Shown here: positions 23,601-36,720 of the stretch, one piece after another | Numbering within the stretch: position 1 is the stretch's first letter | Layout of the letters: each line of letters starts with the position of its first letter | NCBI RefSeq assembly: GCF_000003815.2 | Contig: NC_049980.1 | Location: 15,929,576-15,993,575 of the forward strand | Source: Branchiostoma floridae | Taxonomy: Eukaryota > Chordata > Leptocardii > Amphioxiformes > Branchiostomatidae | DNA length: 64,000 nt | Reading direction: 5' to 3' | Position numbers and translations under genes: made by a program | The notes under the pieces: model-generated | What the model saw: only the letters and a program-made list of their open reading frames with translations | Databases searched by the model: none | Told to the model about the DNA's origin: nothing

Positions 23601-26600
23601 ACGCAACAAGTAATGTGTACTATTAACCAGAGTCTATAAACCACATGCCTTTTACTAGTATAATGGAACAGAATGTCCCTAGCTATCATTGCATACAACT
23701 TTCAAGCGCCCCCTACCGACATTGCCAATCACATCTCTCTGTGCCGTAGAGCCCCTTCCCTCGTGGTGGTCCCCCTGCATCAGGCAGTCCTGGAACTGGA
23801 GCACGGACAGCAGGTCTGTGTTGAACATCAGCCGCAGGTTCTGCAAGCTACCCTGTCAGGAGCAGATACATCGCAAAGTTCTGTCAAACACGTAAAAGTC
23901 GCAGATAACCATTGATAACCATCTCACACAGTTGGCTTCATAACATGTACTACACTGAAATTGAGTGAATGCCAATGTCCTTTGTACAAATTGTAACTGA
24001 TAACCAGTAGACGTTTTAGTGACCGTCTGTCATCTTCCTTAGAACTAAATGCTTCTACTTCGCACTACAGCTCGTTGCTGCAGTTTGAAGAATGTGGTCC
24101 CAACTATACAAATGACTTTGTTAACGTTATACAGGGATTCGCAAACTTGTTGAAAGTATTCACAGATGTACATTGCCTGTCACAGTTGTACCAGGAGAAA
24201 TACTGAGTTCTAAATTCAAAAAAGATAACAGGCTTTTCATTTGACGTCATCTGCGTCATGTTTACAGCATACGTCTGTAAACCACGTAAACCACGCGAAG
24301 ATGCTACTGCTTAATTAAATTACCTGCCAACATGGTCGTCGGAGGATTCAAATTATGAATAGTATGACGTCAATGAAAAGCCTCAATATCGTGTACATTT
24401 CTGCACATTTCACCGCTGACTTGAGAAGTGTAAGGAAATACGCTGCACAATCAGCAGGGCAAGCTGTACCACGAAAACAAAATCATGTTTCTGTGAAGTA
24501 CACGGAATCTCTATTCGACTAATTGTTGCCTAAGGGTAGAGAGTCCAGAGACCATCGTGTTTGAGTCAGTAGGTTTCAATGTAATGACGTGTTCTGGTCC
24601 TTGTGTCCTCGGGACCACCGGGTAAGAAACGACATCCAATATGCCCGAGCTAACAAAACAACAGGTGGCAATGATTTGGGGAAGTGTGCTTTATGAAAAC
24701 ATGACACGTTTGAGCATTGGCCTTGGCATTGCTCGTTTCATCCCATGACTTTTGTCACACTTGTTTTCAGTTTGGGCATGAAGTCGTGGGAATGCGACGC
24801 AAGCAAAGCGAAGATACATGTCAAGTGAAATGGCTATTATGTAACAACAGCGTGGCAGCTGTGTATTATGGATAATTGCTCTTGTCACTTCTGTGAAGCG
24901 GGACAGGTGCATGGTTGATAGATTAAACGTGGCAACACTGTCTGTCAGTTTCGAATGTTTCATCATAAATCATTTCTTGTCCTCATTGTTAAAGAACACT
25001 TCACCGGAGTTAACCTGTGGCATCCTTAAAAAAAAGGACAAATTGAACAGATAAGCACAGACATGTCTTCTCACCAACCTTAAACTTGAGCTGCCCTTTC
25101 CCAGGTCCCCTCTGCGCCACTCTCAGCTCAGCCACCGTCTCCAAGTAGTCAGCGCCCAGGGACTCCAGCACAGGGGCGCTCGTCCTCACCTGTACAGGGG
25201 TAACACCATTACTCATACAGAGATAGGCACAACTAGACTGGGTACCATCCTATTTCTACATAGGGGCTACACACTCGCTACCATAATTTTTATAAAGTAG
25301 CGAGTGTGAGGAGACCAGGTAGAAAAAGGATGGTACCCAGGCTAAGGCACAACAGGTGTCAGTGGAACATGACAATACGCATGACTCCACCGTTTACATG
25401 GTCTATAGATGGTCTACCCACAGCGATATTAAATTCACCCAGGTCTAAGCAATATCAAATTTACGGAGTACTTTCCTACACGAAGGTGCAATAATGGGCT
25501 GGCTAGCTACCCGTATTAAATGTTAGTGGGTTTTGGTACACCAATCATTTTAAATGCAGGTGTGGAAATTGATTCAATCTACCCTTCTGTCAAATTTCAG
25601 GAATGACGAAGATAAATCGAAAAAGAAGATTTTACAGAAGGAGGAGAAGAAACATCGGGAAAGATATATTTGTATTGTTGAAATATAAAAACTTGAATCC
25701 ATTTGAAGATTTGACAGGAGAAGGAGAAGAAAAGGAAGAAGCTTTAGAAAACGACAAAAAGCAATGTACATATAAAAAGGAAAATTTCCCGTACAATGTA
25801 AATACTGTACGTTACATGATATAGTGTCTTGTCTTGTCTGTCACAAACTGTGGAAGACAGCTCTTCGGTGAGCCAAACTTGATTGACATCACCTCCACAT
25901 GTCTTACCTTGTCGTCCAACATACAGTCCACGTACAGCTCCACAGTGTTGGAGTCGTGCAGGACGTCAGTGATGCGGACCAGGATGGAGTGCCACTTGTT
26001 ATCAGCAATGGGAGTCTTCCCCAGGTGGAGGGACGTCCGCTCCTCCCCACTCAGGAAGTTTACGGTCACTTAGGATAAGAAATGGAACATCTGTTAATAC
26101 TTTCATCAGCGAAGCTGGTAAATGAATGCAAAATGCTTTCCTGATCTTTTGGCTTGGGTACACAAACTTATCTTTCTCTTCGACATCTTCTTCTCCTTCT
26201 CGTGTCATCAGTTCAACCGACTGACTCATTTGGGACGAACGTAAACTCACGAGGATGGTACTCTAGGCTACTCCCACTCCCATCAGACAAAATCAGGCTA
26301 TTTGAAGATAATACCCTCTCAACTAAAACAGGAGTTTTACAGTTTACAGATTGATGACAAACAGGACAAACTATGTTTAGATGTATTTGTGAGAGCGAGT
26401 GTTAACTCAAGGGGAATAGATGGTACCTGGGCAGTTGGATGCCAGACCCACCTCCATGGAAGACCCATGGCCACCTCCATGGAAGTTCGGTCGTTGAAGT
26501 TGGCTCAAATCTCTAAATGTTCTCTTGTGTCAAAAGTTTTTCGGGGTCATGTTCCTATAGTGTAGACCCTAAAATAGTCTGGCAGGCTACTTCCACATTA

Positions 26601-29600
26601 ACATTTTGAACCCATTCAAATAACATAAAACTACAGGAGTAAGAGGAGCAAGCAGGACCGTGTGTTACAAATTATTGAGGAAGAGGTGACACTCTCGACT
26701 CTATTTGAACAGTTTCACTGAAAGCAACTAAACTTTGACATCAAACTCTTAGCGCAAATCACATGAGCATTTTTGTGGAGGAATGTGTCCTTTCGACTGC
26801 TGTTCCTCCCAAGAGCTCAACAATCAAGGCTCGAAAGCTGAGAAAACGTTTAAACAATTTGCCACGCAGCTTCTCTGTCAACGACATGTTCTGAACCTCT
26901 CCTGATCTCTGCACGGCGCGTGGCCCTGGGAGTGCCGGGGAAGGAAGGCGAGGAGACCGTGAAATCTGGAGATGTTCTGCTCTACTTCTGAACACGCAAA
27001 CACGTGCAGACCTGGCGTGGTTCGGATTAGAACCTGCATGGCTTGTACAATTAGTAGGATTAAGGATATGGACACGTAGTAATTAACGATTGAACCCGGT
27101 AATCTTTCTCGAGCTCCATGGCCAGATGACGGCTTATGACTGAGGATGTGAGTATAATGGGCTCAAACACGAGTACATTCATCACATCCATCTATGGTGG
27201 GTGGGTGGAGTCATGTTGTGGGGGCGGGTCAGAATGTGTGATTGCCCGTATGTATTCATGTTACATGTGATTTCTTTCATCAGAGCAGAGCCGGCGACGG
27301 TGTTTGCACATAAAAGTTTTCTGCATCTAAGTTAACCTTCCTACATATATATACTACAGATTTCAGAATCACACCATGTAAGATTGGTCACTCATCACTG
27401 CGGCAGATGGACGTACAGAGTGCACGTATGCGCAATTAATACAGGCTTTATAAGTTAACACTATCTGAGTAGAGAAAGTGATCTTGAACCATCTTCCGAA
27501 AATAATTTCACCAGGTTGGTAGAACATGGGATATTGGGGGTTTCTTTTACACAACCAGGACCGCCCATGAGGAACAGTGTCCCGAGATGACCTGAGATGA
27601 CCTATCTGGTTGTACAGAATTTCTACAAACAGTAGGCTATCTCTGTCCAACATCAGGAACTGATGAGCCGTTAGTACTAACACCTGGCAATCTCCATGAA
27701 AGGGATTCGGATGAGCGAAGAACAAAAAGGTCCTTGTTCAGGACGGTACACCCATAGACAGGCCAAGTTTGCTGAGCATAAATCAGGCTAGGGAGTTCGC
27801 CGGTGTGAGAGCTTTTCTTGTCTGAGAGAGGGAAGGTCATGATATTACGAAAGAAGGGGTTTTCGAACCTGTTTATCTCAAATACACCAGAGAGATTTCG
27901 AACCAGATTTATCAATAGCTCAACTGAACACAATGGCCAGATATAGATGATCTTCCACTAGTTGTGGAGAATATATAGAATATCGGGTTCATCGTACATT
28001 GCACATTGTACATTGTACTAGGAATATTCCCTTGCTCTACAGATCTTTTGAACAATTACCAGTGGTCCTCAGGATTTGTTCTTCTTCAAATTCTTGGCCA
28101 CTGAGGCAGGGTCACACGCTACGCTTGTTTGGGGGAAAATACCATTCTTGTGTCACGCAATCTGGACCGTGAGGGCTTTTCCTAGTGTGGTTTCAACCAC
28201 AAACCGCCCAAAAATATAGGTCTATGTAGAACAACTGTAAATGTCGTCTAGACGAAGCACATCCACAAAGGTTCTTTGCCAACTGGCAGGCTCTGCAGAC
28301 CATGACCAATTCCGCTGACAGGCGGACAGACGGGGAAACTGATCAGATACAGGTAGTTCAACCACCAGGTTGTGCAACTATCTCCTCCTTTTTCTCACAC
28401 CGTCTTGGCACACGAGGTAAGGTTGCGCTGGACGGGGCCTTGGCACTTGTAAGATTTGAAGCGGCTATCGGACAGATTATCATGGTGAATGTCTGCCAGG
28501 CATCGGCTGTCTAATGTAATTTCTCTTCATATACGTTTGCCTTTGCAATATAAAAGTTTTAGTTTTTCTTTATTTTCTTTTATTCCATAAGTATCAATCC
28601 AAACTCGTATGTGTCTGAAGGCCACAGAAGAACACATCTTCATCATAGCAGTTTTGAAACTGTTGCATGACCGTCCGTCAGTCACATTAGTTCAGCATCG
28701 TGCCAAAAAGTGACGTAGGACATGACTTCAGTGTTTGAAGTTCATTGACTTGCAGTTGGATGTATACTCTTCCGCCACACACTGCCTACATTCGGTAATA
28801 CGTTAAATTAAAGGGGCCAATATCGCTCGACGCAAAATGCACCGATTACGCTCTACGTTGAATTCGAACGGTCCCGCTAGGACAGCACGCGCACCAAGCA
28901 GGCATGGAGGGATCATACATCATGCTGTTCATACCTCAATGTCAAATGAGGGCCCCCAAGCACGGTTCTCAGTGGCTGTGGATTCTACGGTGAATTGAAT
29001 CGAATCATGATTATCTTCTATGTACTAGTATCAGGCCACACTGCCTTGATTATATAGATAGAACCCGCACGCAAATCAATTTTCTGTCATATTATAAATC
29101 AAACAAAGAATCTGCGAAAGGAGCTAATACATCCCGTAGATTGCAGATTTATGTCGGAGGATAATACTTCTAATGTTAGATACTAGCACTAATGGATACT
29201 TGTAGTTGTAGGAATAATATTTTCCAATCGTTTTCTTTTTCCATCATCCATGTGTATCACTACAATGCCCTGGGTATCTGACTTGGGTCGTGGAGGTGAA
29301 AGACTACATTTACGTCTGTAAGTTACTAATTTGAGAGCAGTGCCACGTTGCCTTGCATGTCTGCATGAAAAAGCATGCCATGTTCTGCGTGTTCAGTTAT
29401 ATGATCAACCTCTCTAGGTGACTATAATAAACTTTGATAATAAAGGTAAGTTGCTTTTTCTTGCATACTCGTGTAAGTTTCGGAATGCCCAGAGGATGCC
29501 ATATCACAGAATCAAACCGGTATGGCCGTAGTCACAGTAGTGAGATCAACGACATCCCGCCGAGTACACCTCATTGTGCCAAATACAACTCATGGTGAGC

Positions 29601-32600
29601 CCTGCTCAAGATGAACGTACGTAAACTTAATCAGCCAATATTCTACATATGCTTCTTATATCCGGCGGCAAGGGAAACCTTCATGTCTGCGATGACCCAA
29701 CACAGGTAGCAATTTGGGGTCCTTAGCTGATAGGATCTATCCTGCAGCGAGGTCTTGAAGTCATCGTGACAATGGGCATTAGAAACCGTCACAACTTGAG
29801 TAATTCATTTCTGAGTAAGGCGAGCCAATGGCACGAACGATCGATACCTCCCATGTCTAGACATCATATGACCACCTTCATCGGAGTTCAATGCCCGTAA
29901 GACGAATATACATTCTGTAAGCCTCACCTGTTCTTGATAAAAACTGAAACCTATAGTGTGAGCATGCGAACGTGTGTCATGATGTAATTTGCATCTTACA
30001 ATCAATGAATGATGAATTGTATTTCTTAAAGTCTTATCTTGAAACATTTTGGCACATGTATACACGACATTGTTTAGAAAATCCAACAGGGTAAATCGTA
30101 TCTTACCTTTGTTTGTCTTGCCATTTAAGACGACGTCAAAGTACTGTCTTGGACCTTCCATGGCGTACACGCCGAAGAGCACGCCAGTAGTTTTGGTGGC
30201 CATCTTCACATTGGCCATGACGAACACGTCATTTCCGGTGTCTACACCTCTGAGGAGCTGCGTGAAGTACGTCCGGTTTGCCACCAGGCTACAGAGAAGG
30301 GACACATTCAACAGGTGGTTAACTGACATAGAGGGACAACAGTCACGACACGTATTTTTCTAGGAAGCAGTCAGCTGAAAGACGTGAAGGGAGAGAACAT
30401 CTAGCCATTTCCTATCGCTGTGATCGCTGAGCGTCTACAGTTTGACATATCGCACAGTGAATTTCAGAAAGAACGATTCCATTCCGTTTTGTGTGTTTTA
30501 TTGTCTTTCAAACTTTGTCTTACATAATTTTCCAATCCTTAAAGCCCGCGTAAATCCTCACTGGGATGTAAATATAAAGAGCTTACACCATAGGCGGTAG
30601 GCCATCGAGTTTTTGTTGAAATCAGTATTAGTTTGCTGTAATAAAAATCCTACTCTAATGAACTCAAAGTGTGTAGTCGTTCCACCATGGGATTCCCGAG
30701 AATCATAAACTATATTAAACATACACTTTGTACTCGGTCCACTGAAACATTCCCGAGAATCGTCATACACTTACACACACCGTGCACTCGGTCCACGAAA
30801 AGATTCCCGAGAATCGTACACTTACACACACTGTGTACTTGGTCCACGGAAAGATTCCCGAGAATCGTACATTTACACCAAATAACCTCCTTGATTTACA
30901 CACACTGTGTACTTGGTCCACGAAAAGATTCCCGAGAATCGTACACTTACACACACTGTGTACTCGTCCACGGAAAGATTCCCGAGAATCGTACATTTAC
31001 ACACACTGTGTACTTGGTCCACGGATAGATTCCCGAGAATCGTACACTTAGCGGTTACACGAACTGCCGATTCCAAAGAATCGAACAGTTGCCGAAATCA
31101 CCCGAAGTTTGCCGAACACCGACTTCCGAACGCTTTGGTGTTAGGAACAATAATGAATAGGTAGGAAACGCCGTTTCAAAAGCCCTTGTTTTCGGCGAAA
31201 GGCCGCAATGAAATAAAACGCGTCGATACTACTTATTATCTGGGTGTTACTTACTAGCTATGTGAGATTACTTGGGACACAACACCTAATAATAAAGAAG
31301 ATATGCAACATTTTGTAAAGTCCGATTTCCGGGGAACAGCGTTACTAGCAGTACCATATCTGGCCGCTAGAGTCGCTGCTGCACAAGACTATTACATCAT
31401 TGCTAGCCAATCAGAGAGACGCGAGACTCAGATTTCCCGCCAAAGTTTCAGTGAACCAAGTACACACCGCGTGTTTTATAGTGTAATAGTGTAGTGTATG
31501 ATTCTCGGGAATCTTTTAGTGGACTGAGTACACAGTGATGTCAATGATTCTCGGAATTCTTTCAGAGAAAGTGTGTCAATGTATGATTCTGGGGACTATT
31601 TGAGAGGACCGAGTACACTGAGTGCGTGGAAGTCAGTGTATGATTCTCAGGAATCTCTGTGGAAAGAGTACACACTGTTTGAGTTCATAAAGTCTGATTT
31701 TAGTACGACAAAGTACATGTAATACTGATTTCAACAAATACTCGATGGCCTATCGCCTTTGGTCAAACCAGCCACGTTGAAAACTATTCTCATGTAAAAG
31801 CCGAGAAGTCCCAGATCCACCATAGAACCGTGGTTCTAACTCACTTTTCCTGCTGGTCACCCCTATTGGTAACGCTCTTTCCGGGTAGCATTTCCTACCC
31901 AGTCATTTATATGTAGTTAGTGAAGTTAGCCCTCTAGGCGATTCATCGGTTCGAGCAGGGCTTCGCGAACGCGTTCGAGCAAACTGCGAAACTGTTCTAC
32001 TCCCGTCGGCCTTTGCGTGAACTATCCCGTGATCTAAATTTAGAACGACGCAGCAAACGGAGCTCGGCGTACACAGTGCGTCTTTCAAGCTAAGCATCTT
32101 GTTTACTATTTGATTTAATGGACTGAGTACACAGTATGGTATTAATGTATACAGTGTGTGTTGAGTACATACGTACAAAGATAGCAACAGCGATTTCAAC
32201 AAAAACTCGATGGCCTATCGCCCATGCTTACACTTGAGAAGTTGAGCGAAAGAGGTGAGTGTAGATCAGACACAGTACCTGGGTACGCGGTTTCCATCGA
32301 AGCTGTAAGCATATCCAAAGTCGGGGGTGAGCCCCTTTGTGACCGTCACTCCGTGCGGGAGGGAGCCGTGCTTTTGAGGAAGCGTATCCAGCAAGTCGAT
32401 TTCTGTCAACAAGAAAGTCAAGGTCGCAAGTTGTAAAGCGGAATGTCATAATATAAGGTTAATGATATGTAAGTTGTGTAACAATGGCATTGTGAAAGTA
32501 TCCCTAACCGTAGTCATTTCTTCACGAGTCCAAGACCTATTTGATTTCGACTTGTCGTAAGTCACTTATTTGTCTACATAAGATAGTATGAGTACATAGT

Positions 32601-32921
32601 ATGAGAGTATATACAATACTAGAAATTGTGTCTAGACGACAATTCTATTATCATGGGATGAGATACCAAGGGCGACGCCAGGGTCTGGTCGACTGCATCA
32701 AACTCTGCTTGGATCAGTAGCACTGTTGCAGCAACATGGAAAGCTCATTGGGAAAACTGATTGCCCTAAAGGCTAAACGTAAAACTAGTAAAAGTCCATA
32801 GACCCTGGACGTGGGTGGCCCAATCTCAGAAGTACTAGTAGCACAGTTCTTAATCATTGGTTATATCGGATGTATGAATGGTACTATTCCCTTTAGATGA
32901 TTTTCTCTTCATTGACCTGAG

Positions 32922-32966
<45 letters not shown>

Positions 32967-35075
32967 GAGCACGTGCAACAGATCCAGCAGAGATAAGTTA
33001 ACTTTGCCAAAATCAAAACCAGTCACACACATGAGTCACACATGTCAGGCATGCCCGAAAGGTACATGGTTGGATATAAGGTTGACAACAATCAGGCATG
33101 ACAACAATCTAAAGATAATGCCAGAACACCTCATTCACAAACTACAACTGGTCTCCGCAAAATAAAACTGGTCTCGACTTCGTAAGACTAGACCACAAGA
33201 CTAGTCCACCAGACGGCAACCACGTTGTGATTTTGCTGCGACCTGGGTTGGATTTTTGTGCCCCAGACTTTAGAATTATGGGTACATAATGCAAAATATT
33301 AACTGAAAAGACAAAACACAAAAAGCCTAAAAAGATCCATTTTAAGGAATTTGTTGCCAGCCTCTAGTGGAAATAGATGGTTCCAAGACGGATGAGTGAC
33401 CCACGGTAGCAGGGCCTGTGATCGATTGTGTAGAACCTCACATCCGCAGGGGAAGTTGAGTTTCAGTTCCCATGAAACCTTATTCCTCCCAAGGAGAATT
33501 GCGCTTTTGGGGGGGCCAATCAAACCGGGCCTGGCACGTTTGGTCGCGGTGAGCCTGTGTTCTCTTGCCCTTCAAGTAACCCCGTGATTCACGCGATTTT
33601 TCGCAAATGCCAGGCAACGGGGAAGAGTCTTTTTATCACTGTCAAAGTTGCGCACAGATGTCTGTAACTAAAGACCCGAGTTTCTTTCTGATCGTCAAAT
33701 TCAATTGAGCAGTGTTTTTGATCATTGAATATGGACTATGCCCCATCGGTTATGGTGGTAAATATTCTGCCTTTCACTACGATATAAATAGTAGACTTTT
33801 TAATCTTATCTACCGCCTGAAGCTCTAAATGTCATATTTTGTTACGTTCAAGTTCACAAATGTGTTCCACACCCACCCCCTCGTTCGTGGGGACATTTAC
33901 ATGTTCTGAGATGATCGTAGTCGTTCCAGATCACTTTGTTTGATCTGCTTTGGACCTCCGAAGGTCACAGGTCACACATTAGGGTACAGAAGGTGATCTC
34001 CCCCTACACAATTGTTTCCAGATGTACTGCAGCTAACTGTGCTACGTCACGTGACTTCTCCAGTGGACCGTTCACTGATTGAGTACGTCCATGTCCAAGG
34101 CCCAGTGGTGAATGTCACCCTGGGGTCAGCTCGACTCTGTCGTCGCCCGCCGCAGGCTGCCGGTATGGCAGAGCACGGGGTTATGCCCGTTTAATTTTCC
34201 CAGCGGGAAGAAATTGCAGATGGGAAGGGTTCAAGGTTGTTTATAGCCAATAGGATACAATTCCGTCCTTTTCCCATTTAGTAGGTAACATTTGGCAACC
34301 AGACAAGAGACGAGCCTCGGAAAACCAATAGACAAAGGGCGGGAAACGTGGGAAATAGCATCAACATAGTGGGAAAAAGCATGAACATAGTGAGGCATAT
34401 ATTCACGAATTTTCAAACCTCTTTCGGCATGGCAATATTCTTGTCAAATGAGTCTTCCTGCATAATGTTTGAAAGGGTCCCAAACATATCACAAATACTC
34501 TGATAAAGCCCACAATGTACGGTTGTGCGGGACTGGTCTCTTGTTCTATCTATGTGAACATGGAGACTTACTCCACAGGAGGCAGAGTGATGAAGGACTG
34601 ATGTCCTTGGGGAGTTTACCTAGGCTAAACACAAAGAAAAGAATTCTTTCTTCATTCCGTGAGAAGCACCGGTTTGTCGCAGAGGGTTACAGTTTGGCCC
34701 AGATCGCCAGGTACGGACTCTATACCCGCTGATTCGTCTAGACAAGACTTGTGGAGAAAACTACTAAAAAGGTCTTAAAACAGAGAAAGGGGGGCTCATA
34801 ATTTTCTTCATCATCCACATTCTAAACTAGGTATGGTGCTGCGGTTAATGCACATAAAAGTTTCACAAAATGGAGAACGTTCGAACGCTGATGGACAATG
34901 GACTTCCTCACCTAGGCGAATCTCTACCATGTGAACACCAATTCAGTGCTTTTATACACTATGGGTCCCTGTATATAAACACCCCATAGATGCAGTTTAG
35001 CGTTCACTTACCGGTTACTCTGCCGCAGCTCGAGCTGACCAGAGCCACGAGGACGATGGCGAATATAGGAAGCAT
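11663..35075 (-). CDS. Thrombospondin, pentameric (group B) type
   Basis: Secreted calcium-binding matrix glycoprotein. Coding blocks (minus strand): 35075-35012, 32402-32279, 30288-30107, 26068-25908, 25189-25079, 23852-23717, 23508-23494, 23211-23126, 22580-22526, 22166-22021, 21604-21464, 21048-20971, 20459-20307, 19779-19675, 18997-18890, 18404-18245, 17819-17701, about 17309-17257, 16414-16329, 15934-15839, then 15613-15435 or 15374-15196, 13900-13852, 13592-13396, 12966-12892, 12484-12387, 12248-12109, 11718-11663. All phases agree; with one alternative exon the CDS is 991 codons including stop (990 residues; human TSP-3 and TSP-4 are about 960). Order: signal peptide ([15 protein letters not shown]), laminin-G-like N domain (to about residue 215), coiled coil ending ENCDACG (the inter-chain Cys pair), four EGF-like domains, type 3 calcium repeats, C-terminal lectin-like domain. 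The absence of vWC and type 1 repeats places it in group B. One donor is GC (CAG|GCGAGT at 17700). Confidence 0.95.
15196..15374 (-). other. Thrombospondin alternative exon 21b (non-RGD form)
   Basis: 179 bp, acceptor CTCTTTACAG, donor GAG|GTTAGT, with the same phases as exon 21a. It reads [19 protein letters not shown] in place of the RGD-bearing stretch, closer to the version I know from vertebrate TSP-3 and TSP-4. Only 60 bp of intron (15375-15434) separates it from 21a. Confidence 0.88.
15435..15613 (-). other. Thrombospondin alternative exon 21a (RGD form)
   Basis: 179 bp, acceptor CTTTCTAG, donor GAG|GTAAAA, entered in phase 1 and left in phase 0. It encodes the last type 3 repeat and the start of the C-terminal domain (residues 727-786). 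It reads [19 protein letters not shown], so it contains RGD (codons at 15605-15597). It is homologous along its whole length to exon 21b immediately downstream: 48 of 60 residues are identical, with many silent differences. It is very probably a mutually exclusive alternative, because 21a followed by 21b shifts the frame. Confidence 0.88.
18971..19515. repeat. 61-bp minisatellite copying a splice acceptor
   Basis: Nine copies start at AGAGTTCGG 18971, 19032, 19093, 19154, 19215, 19266, 19328, 19389 and 19450 (period 61 bp, one copy 10 bp short), then decay near 19511. The first copy overlaps the true exon 18997-18890 of the thrombospondin gene, so the array has grown from its intron-exon boundary. 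Nearly every copy carries the acceptor context TCTGTTGGTCAG|GATAACTG on the minus strand. Confidence 0.92.
20080..20240. repeat. Dispersed GACCACCT repeat, copy 1
   Basis: This stretch in a thrombospondin intron contains GACCACCTCTACATAAAGACC followed by GGTGGTTTCTTAG. The same phrases recur near 42037, 56695 and 59090, so this is one of at least four copies of a dispersed family in the window. Confidence 0.5.
22186..22216. repeat. (ATACA)n microsatellite
   Basis: About six pentanucleotide units (AATAC, drifting to AGTAC) lie just upstream, in the transcript sense, of the first EGF exon of the thrombospondin gene. Confidence 0.8.
25238..25340. repeat. Foldback (imperfect inverted repeat) of about 100 bp
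   Basis: CTGGGTACCATCC (25238-25250) pairs with GGATGGTACCCAG (25328-25340), and CACACTCGCTA (25270-25280) pairs with TAGCGAGTGTG (25298-25308). A small foldback MITE or its remnant lying in a thrombospondin intron is the simplest reading. Confidence 0.65.
30589..32226. mobile_element. Non-autonomous DNA transposon (hAT-like) in intron 2
   Basis: Terminal inverted repeats begin CATAGGCGGTAGGCCATCG at 30589 and end with the complement of CATGGGCGATAGGCCATCG at 32226. They pair for about 35 bp and are flanked on both sides by CTTACAC, a likely 7 to 8 bp target duplication. Subterminal DNA is packed with a near-palindrome GATTCCCGAGAATC in one orientation at 30690-31045 and in the opposite orientation at 31500-31660. 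A third terminal-repeat copy at 31718-31756 suggests a nested or internally duplicated element. No transposase ORF is visible. The superfamily is inferred from the duplication length and the subterminal repeats. Confidence 0.7.
32921..32969. repeat. (GA)n microsatellite
   Basis: About 49 bp of GA repeats with a few interruptions, in thrombospondin intron 1. Confidence 0.9.
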
Positions 35076-35252
35076 TTTGTCGGCGGGTTTCTGTGGCGGG
35101 TAGAAAAAGAACGGGCGCCAAGTCAGGGAAAATGGAGAAGCATATTTGTGGGAACTCTCATAGATCCTCATAGGGAGAGAAAGATTAACATAGGAAAACA
35201 AACAAAGCTTTGCTAGTCACAACGTATTCCCAAGTCCAGCGATGACACGTAC

Positions 35253-35348
35253 CTGTGATTGGTTCACTTCGCCTGTGGACCGGCCACACTGCGAGGGTGA
35301 AGGCGATGGGTTGAGTGAGAGACTGGTCACGAAGGAGCCTTATAAAAG
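35253..35348 (-). promoter_or_regulatory. Thrombospondin 5' UTR exon and putative core promoter
   Basis: The coding first exon follows acceptor TACCCGCCACAG at 35091, so a non-coding exon must lie upstream. A good donor CACAG|GTACGT sits at 35253/35252. About 85 bp upstream of it is a TATA-like motif (TTTTATAAG on minus, 35347-35339), which would place the start site near 35315. On the plus strand the same bases read TATAAAAG, so the direction of this TATA box is ambiguous; no plus-strand gene is visible nearby. Confidence 0.4.
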
Positions 35349-36704
35349 TGTGCTTATGAGAAGGTGCCAAGTCCTGCGCGGCGTTGGAGCGGTGTGAGAT
35401 GGCAGTGTCAGCTGCTCCGGGGTACGACCGTCAGGGGGCCCGCTGTCAAGCAGAATTGATTAGGGCACCGTCGCCTGGGGACACCGGGGGATGGAGAATC
35501 GGAAAAGGGAATAAGACGGGTTGCCGTACATCTGCTACTTGAACTATACGCACGAATAATAGTATTTGTAAAGGCAACTGTTTTGCATGATAGCTAATGT
35601 AACATTTCAATGACTGCGCTTTCATCAAAGAAAACTGCAAGAATCTATTTTTTCACATCCATCATTACTTGTCACCGCATTTGACATGAGAAGATATCAG
35701 CTGGATTTGTCTCGCTGTTGGAAACACTTCAAACAGAAACATATCAAGGTAGGTTATTACTTGTAGACGGGTTTGTTTAGTATACATGCATACGTGGCAT
35801 ACATGCATATGATCAAATAATTTGCCAAAGTATACCAGCGCCCAATAAAACCTATTATACAGAAGTTCTCGTATGGATAAATAAACGTTACCTTATCAAT
35901 GGATGATATAGGACTGTCGACACGGTTCCGATTTGGTGACTGGAAATATCTAAGGACGGTGCATATCTCACATGAAGTTGAAGTCAGACTACAGGTATGC
36001 GCTCCCGTTGAAACTTAGCTTCAGCGTTGCTAATAACAGGAAAGAGTGGGAGGGCACGGTGCCTTAAGGGACTCCGGCCAGACGAGACAGGATCATTACC
36101 GTGATTAAGGGGAGGAATTTTAAAGGTATATAAGGAAACGATTAGGTAAATCTCAGGATACCCTGAAGCCAAATAGTCTTGTTGAAGGAAATGGGACTCT
36201 CTTGGCAGACTTGAGACCGATACTGGACATCTGGTGTACAAGTTTGCACGGCTGAGAATGTAACTGCCTACAACACGAAATCTGTTGGCTTTGAACCTAA
36301 GATTGTCTGAAGGTTTATTGTAAGAAGCTGAGGTTGGTGACAGTGTCTGGCAATAGTTCATCAGCAACAGTTATCGTCCTGACACTCCAGAAAGACTAAT
36401 CACTTTGACCAACACCTATGAAATTGAAGTTCGCATACACTGAGCCTGGCTCCACAGACAAAAGACGACCTGGGACAGAGGGTGATTAGATGTGACGTCG
36501 TCAGCACCTGGCTCAACACCTGTGTCAACAAACATAAGGAAATCGGGCGTCTTTGAACATGTCAGTTTGGTGGCTTCAACGGGAAGACGATTGTCCTTCT
36601 TGTAAAGGTCTCTCTTTGTAAAATAAAATCGTTTTTGAAAGGGATTGAGAAAATGAGTCGAGTTGAGCATGGAAAAAGGCGACGAATGCTGATATAAGAT
36701 ATTG

Positions 36705-36720
36705 GTAGTGACGTCACTAC
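36705..36720. promoter_or_regulatory. CRE-like perfect palindrome
   Basis: GTAGTGACGTCACTAC is a perfect 16-bp palindrome around the full CREB/ATF site TGACGTCA. It lies about 1.4 kb upstream of the thrombospondin start. A role is inference only. Confidence 0.4.

Noticed and set aside
30669-31164. Several overlapping ORFs with repeating [13 protein letters not shown]-type units
   Set aside because: They translate the subterminal repeat arrays of the transposon in intron 2, occur in several frames and both strands, and have no gene structure.
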